In this document: piece by piece, positions 43,633-52,620 of the stretch
How the letters are laid out: every line of letters begins with the position of its first letter
Numbering within the stretch: position 1 is the stretch's first letter
Source: Bacteroidales bacterium
GTDB taxonomy: Bacteria > Bacteroidota > Bacteroidia > Bacteroidales > FEN-979
Length of the DNA stretch: 64,000 nt
Reading direction: 5' to 3'
NCBI GenBank assembly: GCA_028706295.1
Contig: JAQWBQ010000004.1
Location: 1 to 64,000, forward strand
Made by a program: the position numbers and the translations under genes
Notes under the pieces: model-generated
Told to the model about the DNA's origin: nothing
What the model saw: the letters and a program-made list of their open reading frames with translations, nothing else
Database searches by the model: none

Positions 43633-44703
43633 TCAGAAAATTTTCAGATTGTTGAGTGCTTTTTGATACCTCCTTGCATTCTGAAGATGCTCGTCGAGGG
43701 TACGTGCAAAACGATGGTATCCCAACAGATCTTCCCGGGCACAAAAGTAAAGGTAGTCATGTTTGTCAGGTCGGAGCACCGCATCGATCGATGCAACCGA
43801 CGGCAGGCATATCGGACCGGGAGGGAGTCCGGCAAACCTGTAGGTATTGTAGGGTGAGGAAATTTCAGTGTGACGCTTTAATATCCGTTTTATCGAATAA
43901 TCCTTCCAGGCAAAGATTACAGTCGGGTCAGCTTGCAAGGGTATACCCCGATGAAGCCGGTTGAGATAAACCCCGGCAATGATTGGTTTTTCTTCATTCC
44001 TGTTGGATTCCTTCTCCACAATCGAAGCAAGTGTTACAATTTCGGATATGGTCATTCGCAGGGAGTCGGCCTGCATTTTCCGTTGTTTCCTCCAGAATCG
44101 TTCCTGCTCCCTTTTCATTCGCGCCAGAAATTGAGAAGCTGTGGTCGTCCACCAGAATTCATAGCTGTCGGGGATGATCAGAGCAAAAACTGTTGCAGGT
44201 GTTACGCCGTAGCCTGCAAGCAACTCATTATTGCTGAAAACCGACGCCAGTTCAATAGAGTCACACTCCAGTTGCCTGCCAATCCGGCCGGCAAGATCCA
44301 TCGGGGTTCGGATATTCTGAATCGTGATCCGGACCGGGGTTTGCTTCCCTGACCGGAGCATGTTGACCAACTCGTTATTGGTCATTCCATCCCGCAACCG
44401 GTATTTTCCAGGTTTTACTCTGGTTACATAATGTTTTCGCTCCGCCAGCCACCGGAAATTTCCGGGCGACTTCAACTTGCCCTCATCCTGTAGCAACCTG
44501 ATAACATCCCTGAAACCGGATCCGCTGGGAATATGGATAAATGCCTCTTTTTTCCCCTGCAAACGAATGACCGGTGTAAATGTCCGGTAGTAAAAATGTA
44601 TTGCCGAAATAAGTACCACCAAAACAGTGGTGAGAACCAGAATAATCGGACCCAGCCTTGGCAATCGGGACCGTTCAGGGTGGTTGCGGTCAATGGTCGT
44701 CAT
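43633..44703 (-). CDS. mltG: Endolytic murein transglycosylase MltG
   Basis: A 356-residue enzyme that cuts growing glycan strands next to the membrane. An N-terminal helix (~20-40) anchors a LysM-like domain (RVKPGKYRLRDGMTN) and the YceG catalytic domain with ASIVEKES, which holds the catalytic Glu, GVYLNRLHRGIPLQADPT and PYNTYRFAGLPPGPI. The C-terminus reads YLYFCARED. Several ATGs open the frame; 44703 is used, overlapping the GNAT gene by 14 bp. It sits between an acetyltransferase and a small membrane protein, in the dapF strand. Confidence 0.93.
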   Translation of the reverse strand: MTTIDRNHPERSRLPRLGPIILVLTTVLVVLISAIHFYYRTFTPVIRLQGKKEAFIHIPSGSGFRDVIRLLQDEGKLKSPGNFRWLAERKHYVTRVKPGKYRLRDGMTNNELVNMLRSGKQTPVRITIQNIRTPMDLAGRIGRQLECDSIELASVFSNNELLAGYGVTPATVFALIIPDSYEFWWTTTASQFLARMKREQERFWRKQRKMQADSLRMTISEIVTLASIVEKESNRNEEKPIIAGVYLNRLHRGIPLQADPTVIFAWKDYSIKRILKRHTEISSPYNTYRFAGLPPGPICLPSVASIDAVLRPDKHDYLYFCAREDLLGYHRFARTLDEHLQNARRYQKALNNLKIF

Positions 44704-45250
44704 ACGCATGTTCCTCACGGATCAATTGAAACTGGATCTCATTGGCCCAACCTTGTTCCCTTCTGATCCAATCCTTTCGCATACCGCATTTTTTAAATCC
44801 TGCCTTCTCAAATAACCGGATACTGGCCTCATTATCTTCAGCAATGTTGCAAAAGAGTTGATGTAACGGGAGTTTTGTGAATGCATACCGGATCAGAACC
44901 GATAAGGCATCGAATGCACATCCCTTTTCACGGTGTGGTTTGCAGATTAATATTCCCACTCCGGCCCGCTGGTTTACGGGATCAAATTCGAAAATATCCA
45001 GCGTTCCGATTGGTGTTGGCATACCCACTTCGTTTGGAAAATCGATCATGAGCCTGAGTTGACGGGTTGAAAAGATATCCTGACCGGAGGCCAGAATATA
45101 TTCCTCAATCTGAAACCGGGAAAAGGGAATCAGGGTATTGCTGTAATCCCATACCGAAGGGTCATTTTCCCAGTTGTACAGGATTTCAATATCGGCGGGC
45201 TCCGGCGCTCTTAACGTAACAAGATCACCTTTCAGTAAAGGTTTTTTCAT
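44690..45250 (-). CDS. GNAT-family N-acetyltransferase (RimJ/RimL-like)
   Basis: A 186-residue acetyltransferase. LVTLRAPEPADIEILYNWENDP is the typical start (key residues L-R, E-P-x-D, W-E-N-D), and the acetyl-CoA site lies in AGVGILICKPHREKGCA. LFCNIAEDNEASIRLFEKAGF is the late family motif (shown as EDNEASIRLFEKAGF). It resembles RimJ/RimL and SpeG. The substrate is unknown. It begins 11 bases after the dapF stop and overlaps mltG, so is part of the same transcript. Confidence 0.88.
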   Translation of the reverse strand: MKKPLLKGDLVTLRAPEPADIEILYNWENDPSVWDYSNTLIPFSRFQIEEYILASGQDIFSTRQLRLMIDFPNEVGMPTPIGTLDIFEFDPVNQRAGVGILICKPHREKGCAFDALSVLIRYAFTKLPLHQLFCNIAEDNEASIRLFEKAGFKKCGMRKDWIRREQGWANEIQFQLIREEHAYDDH

Positions 45251-45261
45251 CTTTGGGTGAT

Positions 45262-46095
45262 TTAGGTTTCCGGTGCAAGTGTGTCAAATTCTTCGAGATG
45301 CTCTGTTTCGAATGATCCCGTGAAAACAAACCTTGCCGGACCCTCCAGCCATACCTCACTGAAACCCGAATCCGTTCTGGAGAACCTTACCGACAATTCC
45401 CCACCAAGCGTCGTTACCCGGTATCTCCCGCTGTTCAGGGGATTGAGAGTCGCTGCAACGATGGCTGAAGCAGTGACGCCGGTGCCACAGGATAGCGTCT
45501 CGTTTTCAACACCCCGTTCGTAAGTCCTGACAAACAAATGGTCATTTCGGATCTCTGCAAAATCCACATTTGTTCCACCCGGTAAAAATCGAGGATCATT
45601 CCTCAGACTTTGGCCCGCCTCGAAAACCTTGATATCAGATACCCCTGATACTGGAACGACAAAATGGGGTGAGCCGGTATCGGTGAAAAATCCGTCGGAA
45701 TAGCTCACTACAGGCGATGGATCCGACATCCGGAGATGAACCTGTACCTCCGGGCCGTATTCTGACGGGGATTGCAAAACAGCAATGTGTTCTCCGTCGA
45801 TTGCGTGAAACCGGATGCGGTCACCGGCAATTTTAATAAAATGCGCAAAGGCGGCAATACACCGTCCCCCGTTACCACACAGAGTACTTTCCCTTCCATC
45901 GGAATTGAAATAGGTCATACCGAAGTCATAGCCTCTCTCTTCCGAAAGCAGCATGAACCCGTCGGCGCCGATGCCGAGATGCCGGTCACATAAACGGGCG
46001 ATCGTTTTTAGTCCGGGAATCCAGCCGGTAAACCGGTTGTCGATGATGATGAAATCATTCCCGGCGCCATGATATTTGAAAAAGTCTATTTTCAT
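45262..46095 (-). CDS. dapF: Diaminopimelate epimerase
   Basis: A 277-residue cofactor-free epimerase turning LL-DAP into meso-DAP for lysine and peptidoglycan. YHGAGNDFIIIDNR opens the protein; the two catalytic cysteines are in STLCGNGGRC and ETLSCGTGVTA, and the substrate contacts ERGVENET are intact. It heads a minus-strand unit with an acetyltransferase and MltG, all linked to the cell wall. A -7 box sits about 14 bases before the ATG. Confidence 0.95.
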   Translation of the reverse strand: MKIDFFKYHGAGNDFIIIDNRFTGWIPGLKTIARLCDRHLGIGADGFMLLSEERGYDFGMTYFNSDGRESTLCGNGGRCIAAFAHFIKIAGDRIRFHAIDGEHIAVLQSPSEYGPEVQVHLRMSDPSPVVSYSDGFFTDTGSPHFVVPVSGVSDIKVFEAGQSLRNDPRFLPGGTNVDFAEIRNDHLFVRTYERGVENETLSCGTGVTASAIVAATLNPLNSGRYRVTTLGGELSVRFSRTDSGFSEVWLEGPARFVFTGSFETEHLEEFDTLAPET

Positions 46096-46109
46096 TGCTT
46101 AAGCCGATG

Positions 46110-46117
46110 CAAAACTA
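46110..46117 (-). promoter_or_regulatory. -7 box (TAGTTTTG) for dapF
   Basis: TAGTTTTGCA on the minus strand, 14 bases before the dapF ATG, which predicts a leader of about ten bases. It shares the 57-bp gap with the divergent outer-membrane protein gene. Confidence 0.55.
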
Positions 46118-46137
46118 AAGAAAACCGATTAATTTAT

Positions 46138-46145
46138 TACTTTTG
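46138..46145 (+). promoter_or_regulatory. -7 box (TACTTTTG) for the outer-membrane barrel gene
   Basis: TACTTTTGAG lies 7 bases before the ATG at 46153, predicting an almost leaderless message. Confidence 0.5.
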
Positions 46146-46152
46146 AGGCAAG

Positions 46153-47463
46153 ATGCGCATTGTTTTTTTTTGTTCTCTGTTCCTTTACTTATCCGTGGGA
46201 TGGACCTTCTCATCACACGCCCTCAATATGGAATCCCGGCAGGTAACCGATTCCGTTTCAGCCCCCGACTCCTGCTATCAAAAGGATATCTTTGATGTTT
46301 TATTCCCTCAAAAAAAGATCAGCACCCAGATTCCTTCACGGAAAGTGCGTGCCATCATGATCCCCATCATCGGATATTCACCGGGAACTGGATTCCAGCT
46401 TGGAGCAGGTGCTTCTTTGTCATGGCCCATGGGGAAAAACCCTGCCACCAATTTATCGGCCGGTTCGGTACAACTAACCTGGACTACGGAACGGCAGCTT
46501 ATCTTCCAGGTACGGTCAAATATGTTCCTGAGCCGTAACAAGTGGTTTATTAAATCCGACTGGAGATGGTACATTTTCAATAATCCAACCTACGGCCTCG
46601 GGACAGGTCCTTCAGCCAATATCCCTGAAATTCCGGGACTTGTGATTTATCAGCCTGCAGAATCGGTTTACGCTGGAGGTTCCTTCCCCATGAAATACAA
46701 CTGGATTAAATTTCATAATATTCTATTCAGAGAGATTGCCCGGTATTACTATTTCGGACTGGGTTACCATTTTGATGACTATTACGACATCCGTGATGAA
46801 AACCTCATCCTTGGTGAATACCAGACCCGCATAACTCCTCATTATTCCTACTCCATGAACCACGGTTATAATCCGACCCAATATACGTCCAGTGGGTTGA
46901 GCCTCAATTTTGCATATGATTCACGCGATAATATCATCAATGCCTATAAGGGAATCTATGTCAATGTACAGTATCTTGCAAATTTTACGGAAATTGGCAG
47001 CACGAAAGACGGAACCCGCTTGTGGACAGAATTCAGGACCTATATCGGACTTTCAGAAAAGATGCCACGTCACCTGCTTGCATTTTGGTTTTTCGGCAGT
47101 TTTAAACTATCGGGGAGCACCCCTTACCTGAATCTGATGTCAAACGGATTCGATCAGATGAATTCTTCGGGCAGGGGATATGTCCAGGGCAGATGGCGCG
47201 GCGATGATTTTATATACGGTGAGGCCGAATACCGGTTTCCAATATCCCGCTGTTCGCGTATTTTCGGAGGGGTGCTGTTTGCCAACGTCACAACCGCCTC
47301 AAACCGTGATATGAAAGTTCCGCTTTTCGGCTACCTGAAAGTCGGATGTGGATTTGGATTTAGAATCATGGTAGGCAAGAATGACCGGACTAACATTCTG
47401 ATCGATTTCGGGTTGGGACAGCAATCCTTGGGAATGTACCTCCAGGCGCAGGAAATCTTTTAG
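46153..47463 (+). CDS. Outer-membrane beta-barrel protein of the BamA/TamA C-terminal (surface antigen D15) type
   Basis: A 436-residue protein with a signal peptide (FFCSLFLYLSVGWTFSSHA) and a region of strongly alternating residues rich in Tyr, Phe, Gly and Asn from ~70 to the end, fitting a 12- to 16-strand barrel. GLSLNFAYDSRDNIINAYKGIY (shown by LNFAYDSRDNIINAYKG) is the Omp85-type motif of substrate-threading strands. No POTRA domains precede it, unlike BamA. Such proteins in Bacteroidota are of unknown role. It is expressed from the gap shared with dapF. Confidence 0.82.
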   Translation: MRIVFFCSLFLYLSVGWTFSSHALNMESRQVTDSVSAPDSCYQKDIFDVLFPQKKISTQIPSRKVRAIMIPIIGYSPGTGFQLGAGASLSWPMGKNPATNLSAGSVQLTWTTERQLIFQVRSNMFLSRNKWFIKSDWRWYIFNNPTYGLGTGPSANIPEIPGLVIYQPAESVYAGGSFPMKYNWIKFHNILFREIARYYYFGLGYHFDDYYDIRDENLILGEYQTRITPHYSYSMNHGYNPTQYTSSGLSLNFAYDSRDNIINAYKGIYVNVQYLANFTEIGSTKDGTRLWTEFRTYIGLSEKMPRHLLAFWFFGSFKLSGSTPYLNLMSNGFDQMNSSGRGYVQGRWRGDDFIYGEAEYRFPISRCSRIFGGVLFANVTTASNRDMKVPLFGYLKVGCGFGFRIMVGKNDRTNILIDFGLGQQSLGMYLQAQEIF

Positions 47464-47576
47464 GAAAATGGATATGGTAAATCTATGAGTTCGCGAATCA
47501 ACAGCCTCATTCTCTGTTTATCGGTTTTTTTTCGGTTTCTATCGATAAATTATTTTCTCCGGCACCGGCAACGTGT

Positions 47577-47584
47577 TATTTTTG
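47577..47584 (+). promoter_or_regulatory. -7 box (TATTTTTG) for the LiaF-like/LytS/LytTR operon
   Basis: TATTTTTGCC stands 30 bases before the ATG at 47615, at the end of the 150-base gap after the barrel gene. No other element could be recognised in the gap. Confidence 0.5.
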
Positions 47585-47614
47585 CCTGTCAGTTAATTTT
47601 AAATACCAATTACC

Positions 47615-48349
47615 ATGGACCCCAATGATGTAAAAAACGATACAAGCCGGAATATGAAAAAATATACGCTGGGCGTTATTGTCATCGTATTTGGCTTTCT
47701 TTTGCTTTTAGTGAATACCGGCATTCTGCCCTGGGATTTCAAACATGTGATTTTTTCATGGCAAATGTTGTTGATCGGTATCGGAATTATCAGCCTGCTG
47801 AACAGCGAAAGCCGGACTCCCGGTACCATCCTGATTCTGATTGGAACCATTTTTATCATTCCCCGTATTTTCGATCTCTCCTTTAATGTTTGGCACCTTT
47901 TCTGGCCGGTGCTCCTGATCGCCATCGGTGTTTTGATCCTTACACGCAGGATCCCGCACCAACAGTGGAGATCTCCAAAGAAAAATATTGAATCCGGATC
48001 CCTGGATGAGGGTTATATCCACGAAGAAAATATTTTCAACGGCGGTAAGCAACGCTTCATGCACCAGGTTTTTCGCGGTGGTCATATCAATTGCATCTTT
48101 GGAGGTTCAGAAGTGGATCTTTCACAATCAACCCTGGCCGAGGGTGTAAGTGAATTGGAAATCAACGCTATTTTTGGCGGTGTTACACTGATCGTGCCGG
48201 CTGACTGGAAAATACAGTCTAAAATGACCTCCATACTGGGTGGATTTTCTGATAAACGGGCTTATATCCGTGAAGCATCAGATTCCTCGCGGATTCTGAT
48301 CATAAAAGGAAGTACCATTTTTGGAGGTGGAGAAATTAAGAATTTCTGA
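47615..48349 (+). CDS. LiaF-like membrane protein (DUF5668 plus C-terminal adhesin-like domain)
   Basis: A 244-residue protein. Four hydrophobic helices lie at ~16-38, 46-62, 68-84 and 92-110 (GVIVIVFGFLLLL and FWPVLLIAIGVLIL among them), followed by a beta-helical domain (~145-244) with the repeated INCIFGG, INAIFGG and STIFGGG turns typical of LiaF and DUF5668 proteins. LiaF inhibits the LiaRS antibiotic-stress kinase in Bacillus. Here the gene is followed at 18 bases by a LytS-type kinase and a LytTR regulator, so it is probably the membrane-stress input or brake for them. Confidence 0.85.
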   Translation: MDPNDVKNDTSRNMKKYTLGVIVIVFGFLLLLVNTGILPWDFKHVIFSWQMLLIGIGIISLLNSESRTPGTILILIGTIFIIPRIFDLSFNVWHLFWPVLLIAIGVLILTRRIPHQQWRSPKKNIESGSLDEGYIHEENIFNGGKQRFMHQVFRGGHINCIFGGSEVDLSQSTLAEGVSELEINAIFGGVTLIVPADWKIQSKMTSILGGFSDKRAYIREASDSSRILIIKGSTIFGGGEIKNF

Positions 48350-48367
48350 TAAACCGACAGGAAACCC

Positions 48368-49447
48368 ATGCAACATCCTGTTTTTATTAATAAAAGATCC
48401 GTTTCCGTTTATTTTGGTTTGTGGGCTCTCATCATGGGAGTCCACTTTTCTGTTTTTTATTTCGTATACCTTTTCCCCATTGAAATAACCATTGGTGATA
48501 CACTGGTTAATAATCTGTTTTTTTGTATCATCGGAATTTCCATGTGGTTCGTGGTACGCTATTCAGTGCCCGATAAAAAGAATATCTGGAATGTCGTTTT
48601 TAATCATGTCGCCTTCCTGACGCTGACCCTCGTGGTATGGATCGGGCTTTCAATTACCATCCTGAACGCAGTTTTTGGCAATAACAAAGTTTATGGAGAA
48701 TTACTGCTGAACTCCATTCCCAATAAGATTTTCACGGGAAGTATCTATTACGTTGTAATCGCACTGATCTACTACCTTTATATTTATCAGGTGAACCTGC
48801 AGGAAAAGATCAAAGTCGAATCCCGGCTTCGCGAAGTGTTGAAAGAGACTGAACTAACCATGCTGAAATCGCAGATCAATCCCCATTTCTTGTTTAACAG
48901 CCTCAATTCAATCAGTTCTCTTACTATTACCGATCCTGCCAAAGCGCGCGAAATGGTCATTAAACTTTCTGATTTTCTGAGGTATTCCGTGTCGAAAGGC
49001 GCCGGAACCTTTACCTCTCTCGAAAATGAAATTTCCAATATCCGAAGATACCTTGAGATAGAAAAAGTCAGATTCGGGGATAAACTGAATTTTTCTTTCC
49101 AACTTGAAAAAGAGGTCTGTTCCGGACATCAGATTCCGGTAATGCTCCTTCAGCCCCTGTTTGAAAATGCAATAAAACATGGTGTTTATGAAAGCACCGA
49201 ACAGGTAAATATTGAAATGGATTGTGAGTACAAAGATGGATTTCTCGAATTGAAAATTGTCAATGATTTTGACCCGGAGGCACGTGCCCGAAAGGGAACC
49301 GGTCTGGGATTGAATAACATCCGGGAAAGACTCAGACTTCTCTATAAAAATGATCAATTACTGAAAACACACGTTGAGGGTACCAGATTTATAGTTCTGT
49401 TAAGCATCCCCTCATCGGACTATATTGAAAAAAACCATAAAACATGA
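48368..49447 (+). CDS. LytS/YehU-type membrane histidine kinase
   Basis: A 359-residue kinase. Four membrane helices (~16-34, 46-62, 76-100, 118-140) lead to a short coiled coil and the His_kinase domain with KSQINPHFLFNSLN (phospho-acceptor His), then the HATPase N box MLLQPLFENAIKHG and GTGLGLNNIRERL. It has no GAF domain, so the signal is sensed in the membrane. Its last bases overlap the regulator gene by 4. The LiaF-like partner precedes it. The three form an envelope-stress system by inference. Confidence 0.93.
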   Translation: MQHPVFINKRSVSVYFGLWALIMGVHFSVFYFVYLFPIEITIGDTLVNNLFFCIIGISMWFVVRYSVPDKKNIWNVVFNHVAFLTLTLVVWIGLSITILNAVFGNNKVYGELLLNSIPNKIFTGSIYYVVIALIYYLYIYQVNLQEKIKVESRLREVLKETELTMLKSQINPHFLFNSLNSISSLTITDPAKAREMVIKLSDFLRYSVSKGAGTFTSLENEISNIRRYLEIEKVRFGDKLNFSFQLEKEVCSGHQIPVMLLQPLFENAIKHGVYESTEQVNIEMDCEYKDGFLELKIVNDFDPEARARKGTGLGLNNIRERLRLLYKNDQLLKTHVEGTRFIVLLSIPSSDYIEKNHKT

Positions 49448-50193
49448 GTATCCGAACCATTTTAATTGATGATGAACAACCCGCACGGGAGGTCATTAAA
49501 TATTATCTGAAAGACTTTGAAGAGATAGAGATTATCGGTGAATTTGCAGATGGCTTTACCGGACTGAAAGGAATCCAGGAACTTAAACCCGATCTGGTTT
49601 TCCTTGATGTTCAAATGCCCAAACTTACCGGTCTCGAACTACTGGAACTACTTGACCAACCGACCCAGATAATCTTCAGTACAGCTTATGATCAATATGC
49701 AATCAAAGCTTTTGAAATGAATGCCATTGATTATCTGCTGAAGCCTTATTCGAAAGATCGGTTTGCCCAGGCGCTTCAGAAAGCCATTGCCATAATCGGA
49801 TCGGGTCAGAATACCCCGGCTCCAGTTCAGAAACTTGTGAAAACCCTCGATGAAAACCCTGAATATCTGCATCGGATCGCAGTAAAATCAAGGCACAAAG
49901 TAAGTGTGATCCCGATTGAGGATATCGTATACCTTGAAGCAGAAGGTGATTACGTGATGCTTCATACAAAAGATTCCAGGCACCTGAAGGAAAAAACGAT
50001 GAAATATTTCGAAGCCCACCTCGATCCTTCAAGGTTTATCCGGATTCACCGTTCCTACATCGTAAACGTACAGTTCATCGACCGGATTGAATATTACGAC
50101 AAGGAAAACTATGCAGTTCTGATGAAACAGGGAGCAAAGCTAAGGGCATCGACAACGGGATACAAGATTCTGAAGCAAATGCTGAATATGTGA
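49444..50193 (+). CDS. LytTR-family response regulator
   Basis: A 249-residue regulator. The receiver domain (~1-120) has DDE at 11-13, Asp in VFLDVQMPK, and the KPYSKDRF Lys; the LytTR DNA-binding domain (~145-249) has KVSVIPIEDIVYLEAEGDYV and the FIRIHRSYIVN motif, given here by RIHRSYIVN. It starts within the kinase gene (ATGA overlap). It is convergent with the 787-residue repeat protein (1 base between stops). Confidence 0.95.
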   Translation: MSIRTILIDDEQPAREVIKYYLKDFEEIEIIGEFADGFTGLKGIQELKPDLVFLDVQMPKLTGLELLELLDQPTQIIFSTAYDQYAIKAFEMNAIDYLLKPYSKDRFAQALQKAIAIIGSGQNTPAPVQKLVKTLDENPEYLHRIAVKSRHKVSVIPIEDIVYLEAEGDYVMLHTKDSRHLKEKTMKYFEAHLDPSRFIRIHRSYIVNVQFIDRIEYYDKENYAVLMKQGAKLRASTTGYKILKQMLNM

Positions 50194-50194
50194 T

Positions 50195-52558
50195 TTATCT
50201 CCTTCCGCTTTTTCCGCCGCCTCCGGATCCCCTGTTGATGCTGCCGCGACTTTGTTGAACGTTTTTGTTGTTCATCTCACGCTGAGAACCACGATCCCGC
50301 TGTTGCAATTGCTGATCCATCTGTTTCCGGTCAAAATTACCCTGTCCTCCTCCCTGCGCTGACTGCCCCGGATTCCCAGTGGCTGACGTAGGCTTGGTAC
50401 GTGTGTTCTGCTTTCCTGTCGGGGATGATGGATCAGCAGGCTTCCAGCTCTTTCCGTCGTGCTGTTCCCAGTCCTTGCCATTTTTTCGGTAAACATTTCC
50501 ATCTCCGTCGGTGTATACATTATTCCGGGTATCCTTTGCTGTTGGAGCCATCTGGCCCTGCTTTCCCTGAACGGATGTGCCTGATCCTCCTGCAGTCCGA
50601 CCGCCGGTTGGTGGTTTTTCCATATTTTGATTGGAAGTGCGTCCGGCAGGGTCAGTATTTCCCGGGTTCCTTGAAGAAGACTGGTTCACCGGCTGCATTC
50701 CCTGCCGTTGGTTATAGATATTCGTCTGGTTAAAGGTGTTCCTGTTGTAATTGTTCACATTGATGTTGACATTCGTATTCCGCACATAAACAGGTCCGTG
50801 CCCGTAATAATGATTGTAATGCATGGCATAAGGAGGATGGTACATGGGAGGTCCCCACCATCCGCCGTAATACATGGGGCCTCCAAACCCGACATGAAAA
50901 CATCCGAAGGATACACCAAACCCGATACTCCAACCGGTCCAGGGATTATAGTTCATGGAGAACCCCCAGGTCACCGGCCGGGGATAATAATAAGGACCGT
51001 ACCATCCGGGATAATAATAACCTGTGCCGTAAACAATGGTCGGCCCGTAAACGTAACACCCCATGTAACCGGGCAGATATCCCATATAAACCACAGTGGG
51101 CTGAACTTCATAGATATATACATATTTCACATTGTATGCCGGGTCATCAGGTGGAATTTTCTGTATTTCCGCAGGAATTTCCGTCGCGACACTCCATGGT
51201 CCGGTAGGTGTCTTTCCGGTAAACCAAACTGCATTCTCACAAACATAATAGGTTTTATTGGAGAGAATTACGGTCGAATTTGTGTTGACTGCCCGGTAAA
51301 GTAAAGTACCTTTGATTTGCTCAAATTTTGGATCCCCGTCGTATTTCACCGAGCAGGTTGCAGTTTTGCGATCAACCGCAGCAGTCTGGGGTATCTGGGC
51401 ATCCATGATGGCTTCGCGGGCAGCCGGTGTACCCGGAACGGATGCCAGTACAATGTCTTTCTCAGACCCTTCAGGGATTTTGGCAAAATCTGAAGGCAAT
51501 TTATCCGGTGCAAGATACGACCAGGGACCTGTCATTGCCCGGGCCTGATACCACCTGCCTGAAATCAGAACGTAATAGAGCTGGGAATCAATGGCCATGA
51601 AAATATTGTTGTCGGTATTGGTCATATATAATAACTGGGTTCCGCTGATCGGTGAAAAAGAGGGTGCACCGTTCGACTGCAGCAACTCTGCAGGATGAGT
51701 CCGTACCACTATCCGAACAGAACTATTTTGCGTGGTGCCCTGCTTTCCTGAGGATGAAGCAATTGCTGAATCACCCTGCGCGGCTTTTTTCTGAAGCTCT
51801 TTTTGCAGCTTCTTCAGATCAGCGGGAAGATCAGTCACAACCGACCAGGCACTTTTTATAACATCATTGGTCTTGTACCAGGATGTGCCACCGTAGAAAT
51901 AGAAATGTTTATCGACAAGATACTTGACTACCGTGAAGGGTGTATTAATCGCGTACTCAATATTCTTATTGTCGGTGGGTTTGAAAACTGGATCACCTTC
52001 AAAAAGGATCAATACTGAAGGCTCCGTCATGAATATTATTTCAGGTGGCGTATCGTTGAAATGCTCTGCCTTATTTGGGGTGGAGGAACCATCTTTTAAG
52101 GTCGCTGTAAGCTCGTCCATCGTCATTTGGAACGTCCATTTAGGGATTTCCCGTTCCAGAAGGGCTTTGAATTTGGCTGTAACCTCTTTTTTAACCGTAT
52201 CCTGACCAGGGAATCGCGTGTTCAGCACCTTAGCATCCAGCAGGGTGATCTGTCGGGTTTCTCTGTCCGAACTGATGGTTGTCATGATCCATACTGCACC
52301 AAAAACCGGAGTCGCTCCGTTCCTCGATATCTGGACAGCAGACCTGACGTAGAGCTTATTCCCGGTCAGTGAATCAGGTTGGGGCTGATAAAGCAAAAGT
52401 TTTCCTTGATCATACCGGATCTCCTTAGGCCAGGAATTCTGAAGAACAGAGGATGCAGTCTGGGGTGATTTTGCATTGGTTGATTGGGCCTGGTTTAGGG
52501 AGGGGATAAAAAACAATACTGCAATTAGAAGCAATAAGGTCATCTTCATCTTTTTCAT
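50195..52558 (-). CDS. Large secreted protein: three internal repeats and a Tyr/Gly-rich region
   Basis: A 787-residue exported protein (signal peptide to AQA near residue 24) of no named family I am sure of; it resembles proteins annotated as carbohydrate-binding family V/XII. Three copies of a ~65-residue unit are visible at ~187-252, 296-361 and 406-468, each running G-x-P-x-F, then a Y and NT, then two hydrophobic strands, a W(Y/F) and (G/A)(P/A)WS, and ending P-x-(D/E)-x-x-K. Next is a Tyr/Trp/Gly/Pro-rich stretch (~485-600), then an Asn/Gln/Gly-rich low-complexity tail ending in GGGGKSGRR. The N-terminal ~180 residues form a distinct domain. It is transcribed toward the LytTR regulator. 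Confidence 0.75.
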   Translation of the reverse strand: MKKMKMTLLLLIAVLFFIPSLNQAQSTNAKSPQTASSVLQNSWPKEIRYDQGKLLLYQPQPDSLTGNKLYVRSAVQISRNGATPVFGAVWIMTTISSDRETRQITLLDAKVLNTRFPGQDTVKKEVTAKFKALLEREIPKWTFQMTMDELTATLKDGSSTPNKAEHFNDTPPEIIFMTEPSVLILFEGDPVFKPTDNKNIEYAINTPFTVVKYLVDKHFYFYGGTSWYKTNDVIKSAWSVVTDLPADLKKLQKELQKKAAQGDSAIASSSGKQGTTQNSSVRIVVRTHPAELLQSNGAPSFSPISGTQLLYMTNTDNNIFMAIDSQLYYVLISGRWYQARAMTGPWSYLAPDKLPSDFAKIPEGSEKDIVLASVPGTPAAREAIMDAQIPQTAAVDRKTATCSVKYDGDPKFEQIKGTLLYRAVNTNSTVILSNKTYYVCENAVWFTGKTPTGPWSVATEIPAEIQKIPPDDPAYNVKYVYIYEVQPTVVYMGYLPGYMGCYVYGPTIVYGTGYYYPGWYGPYYYPRPVTWGFSMNYNPWTGWSIGFGVSFGCFHVGFGGPMYYGGWWGPPMYHPPYAMHYNHYYGHGPVYVRNTNVNINVNNYNRNTFNQTNIYNQRQGMQPVNQSSSRNPGNTDPAGRTSNQNMEKPPTGGRTAGGSGTSVQGKQGQMAPTAKDTRNNVYTDGDGNVYRKNGKDWEQHDGKSWKPADPSSPTGKQNTRTKPTSATGNPGQSAQGGGQGNFDRKQMDQQLQQRDRGSQREMNNKNVQQSRGSINRGSGGGGKSGRR

Positions 52559-52620
52559 GGTGCTGATTTTTTGATTTTTTGCTGTTCGTCAATGGGTCAT
52601 GTTCCGGAGTTTACCAGGAA

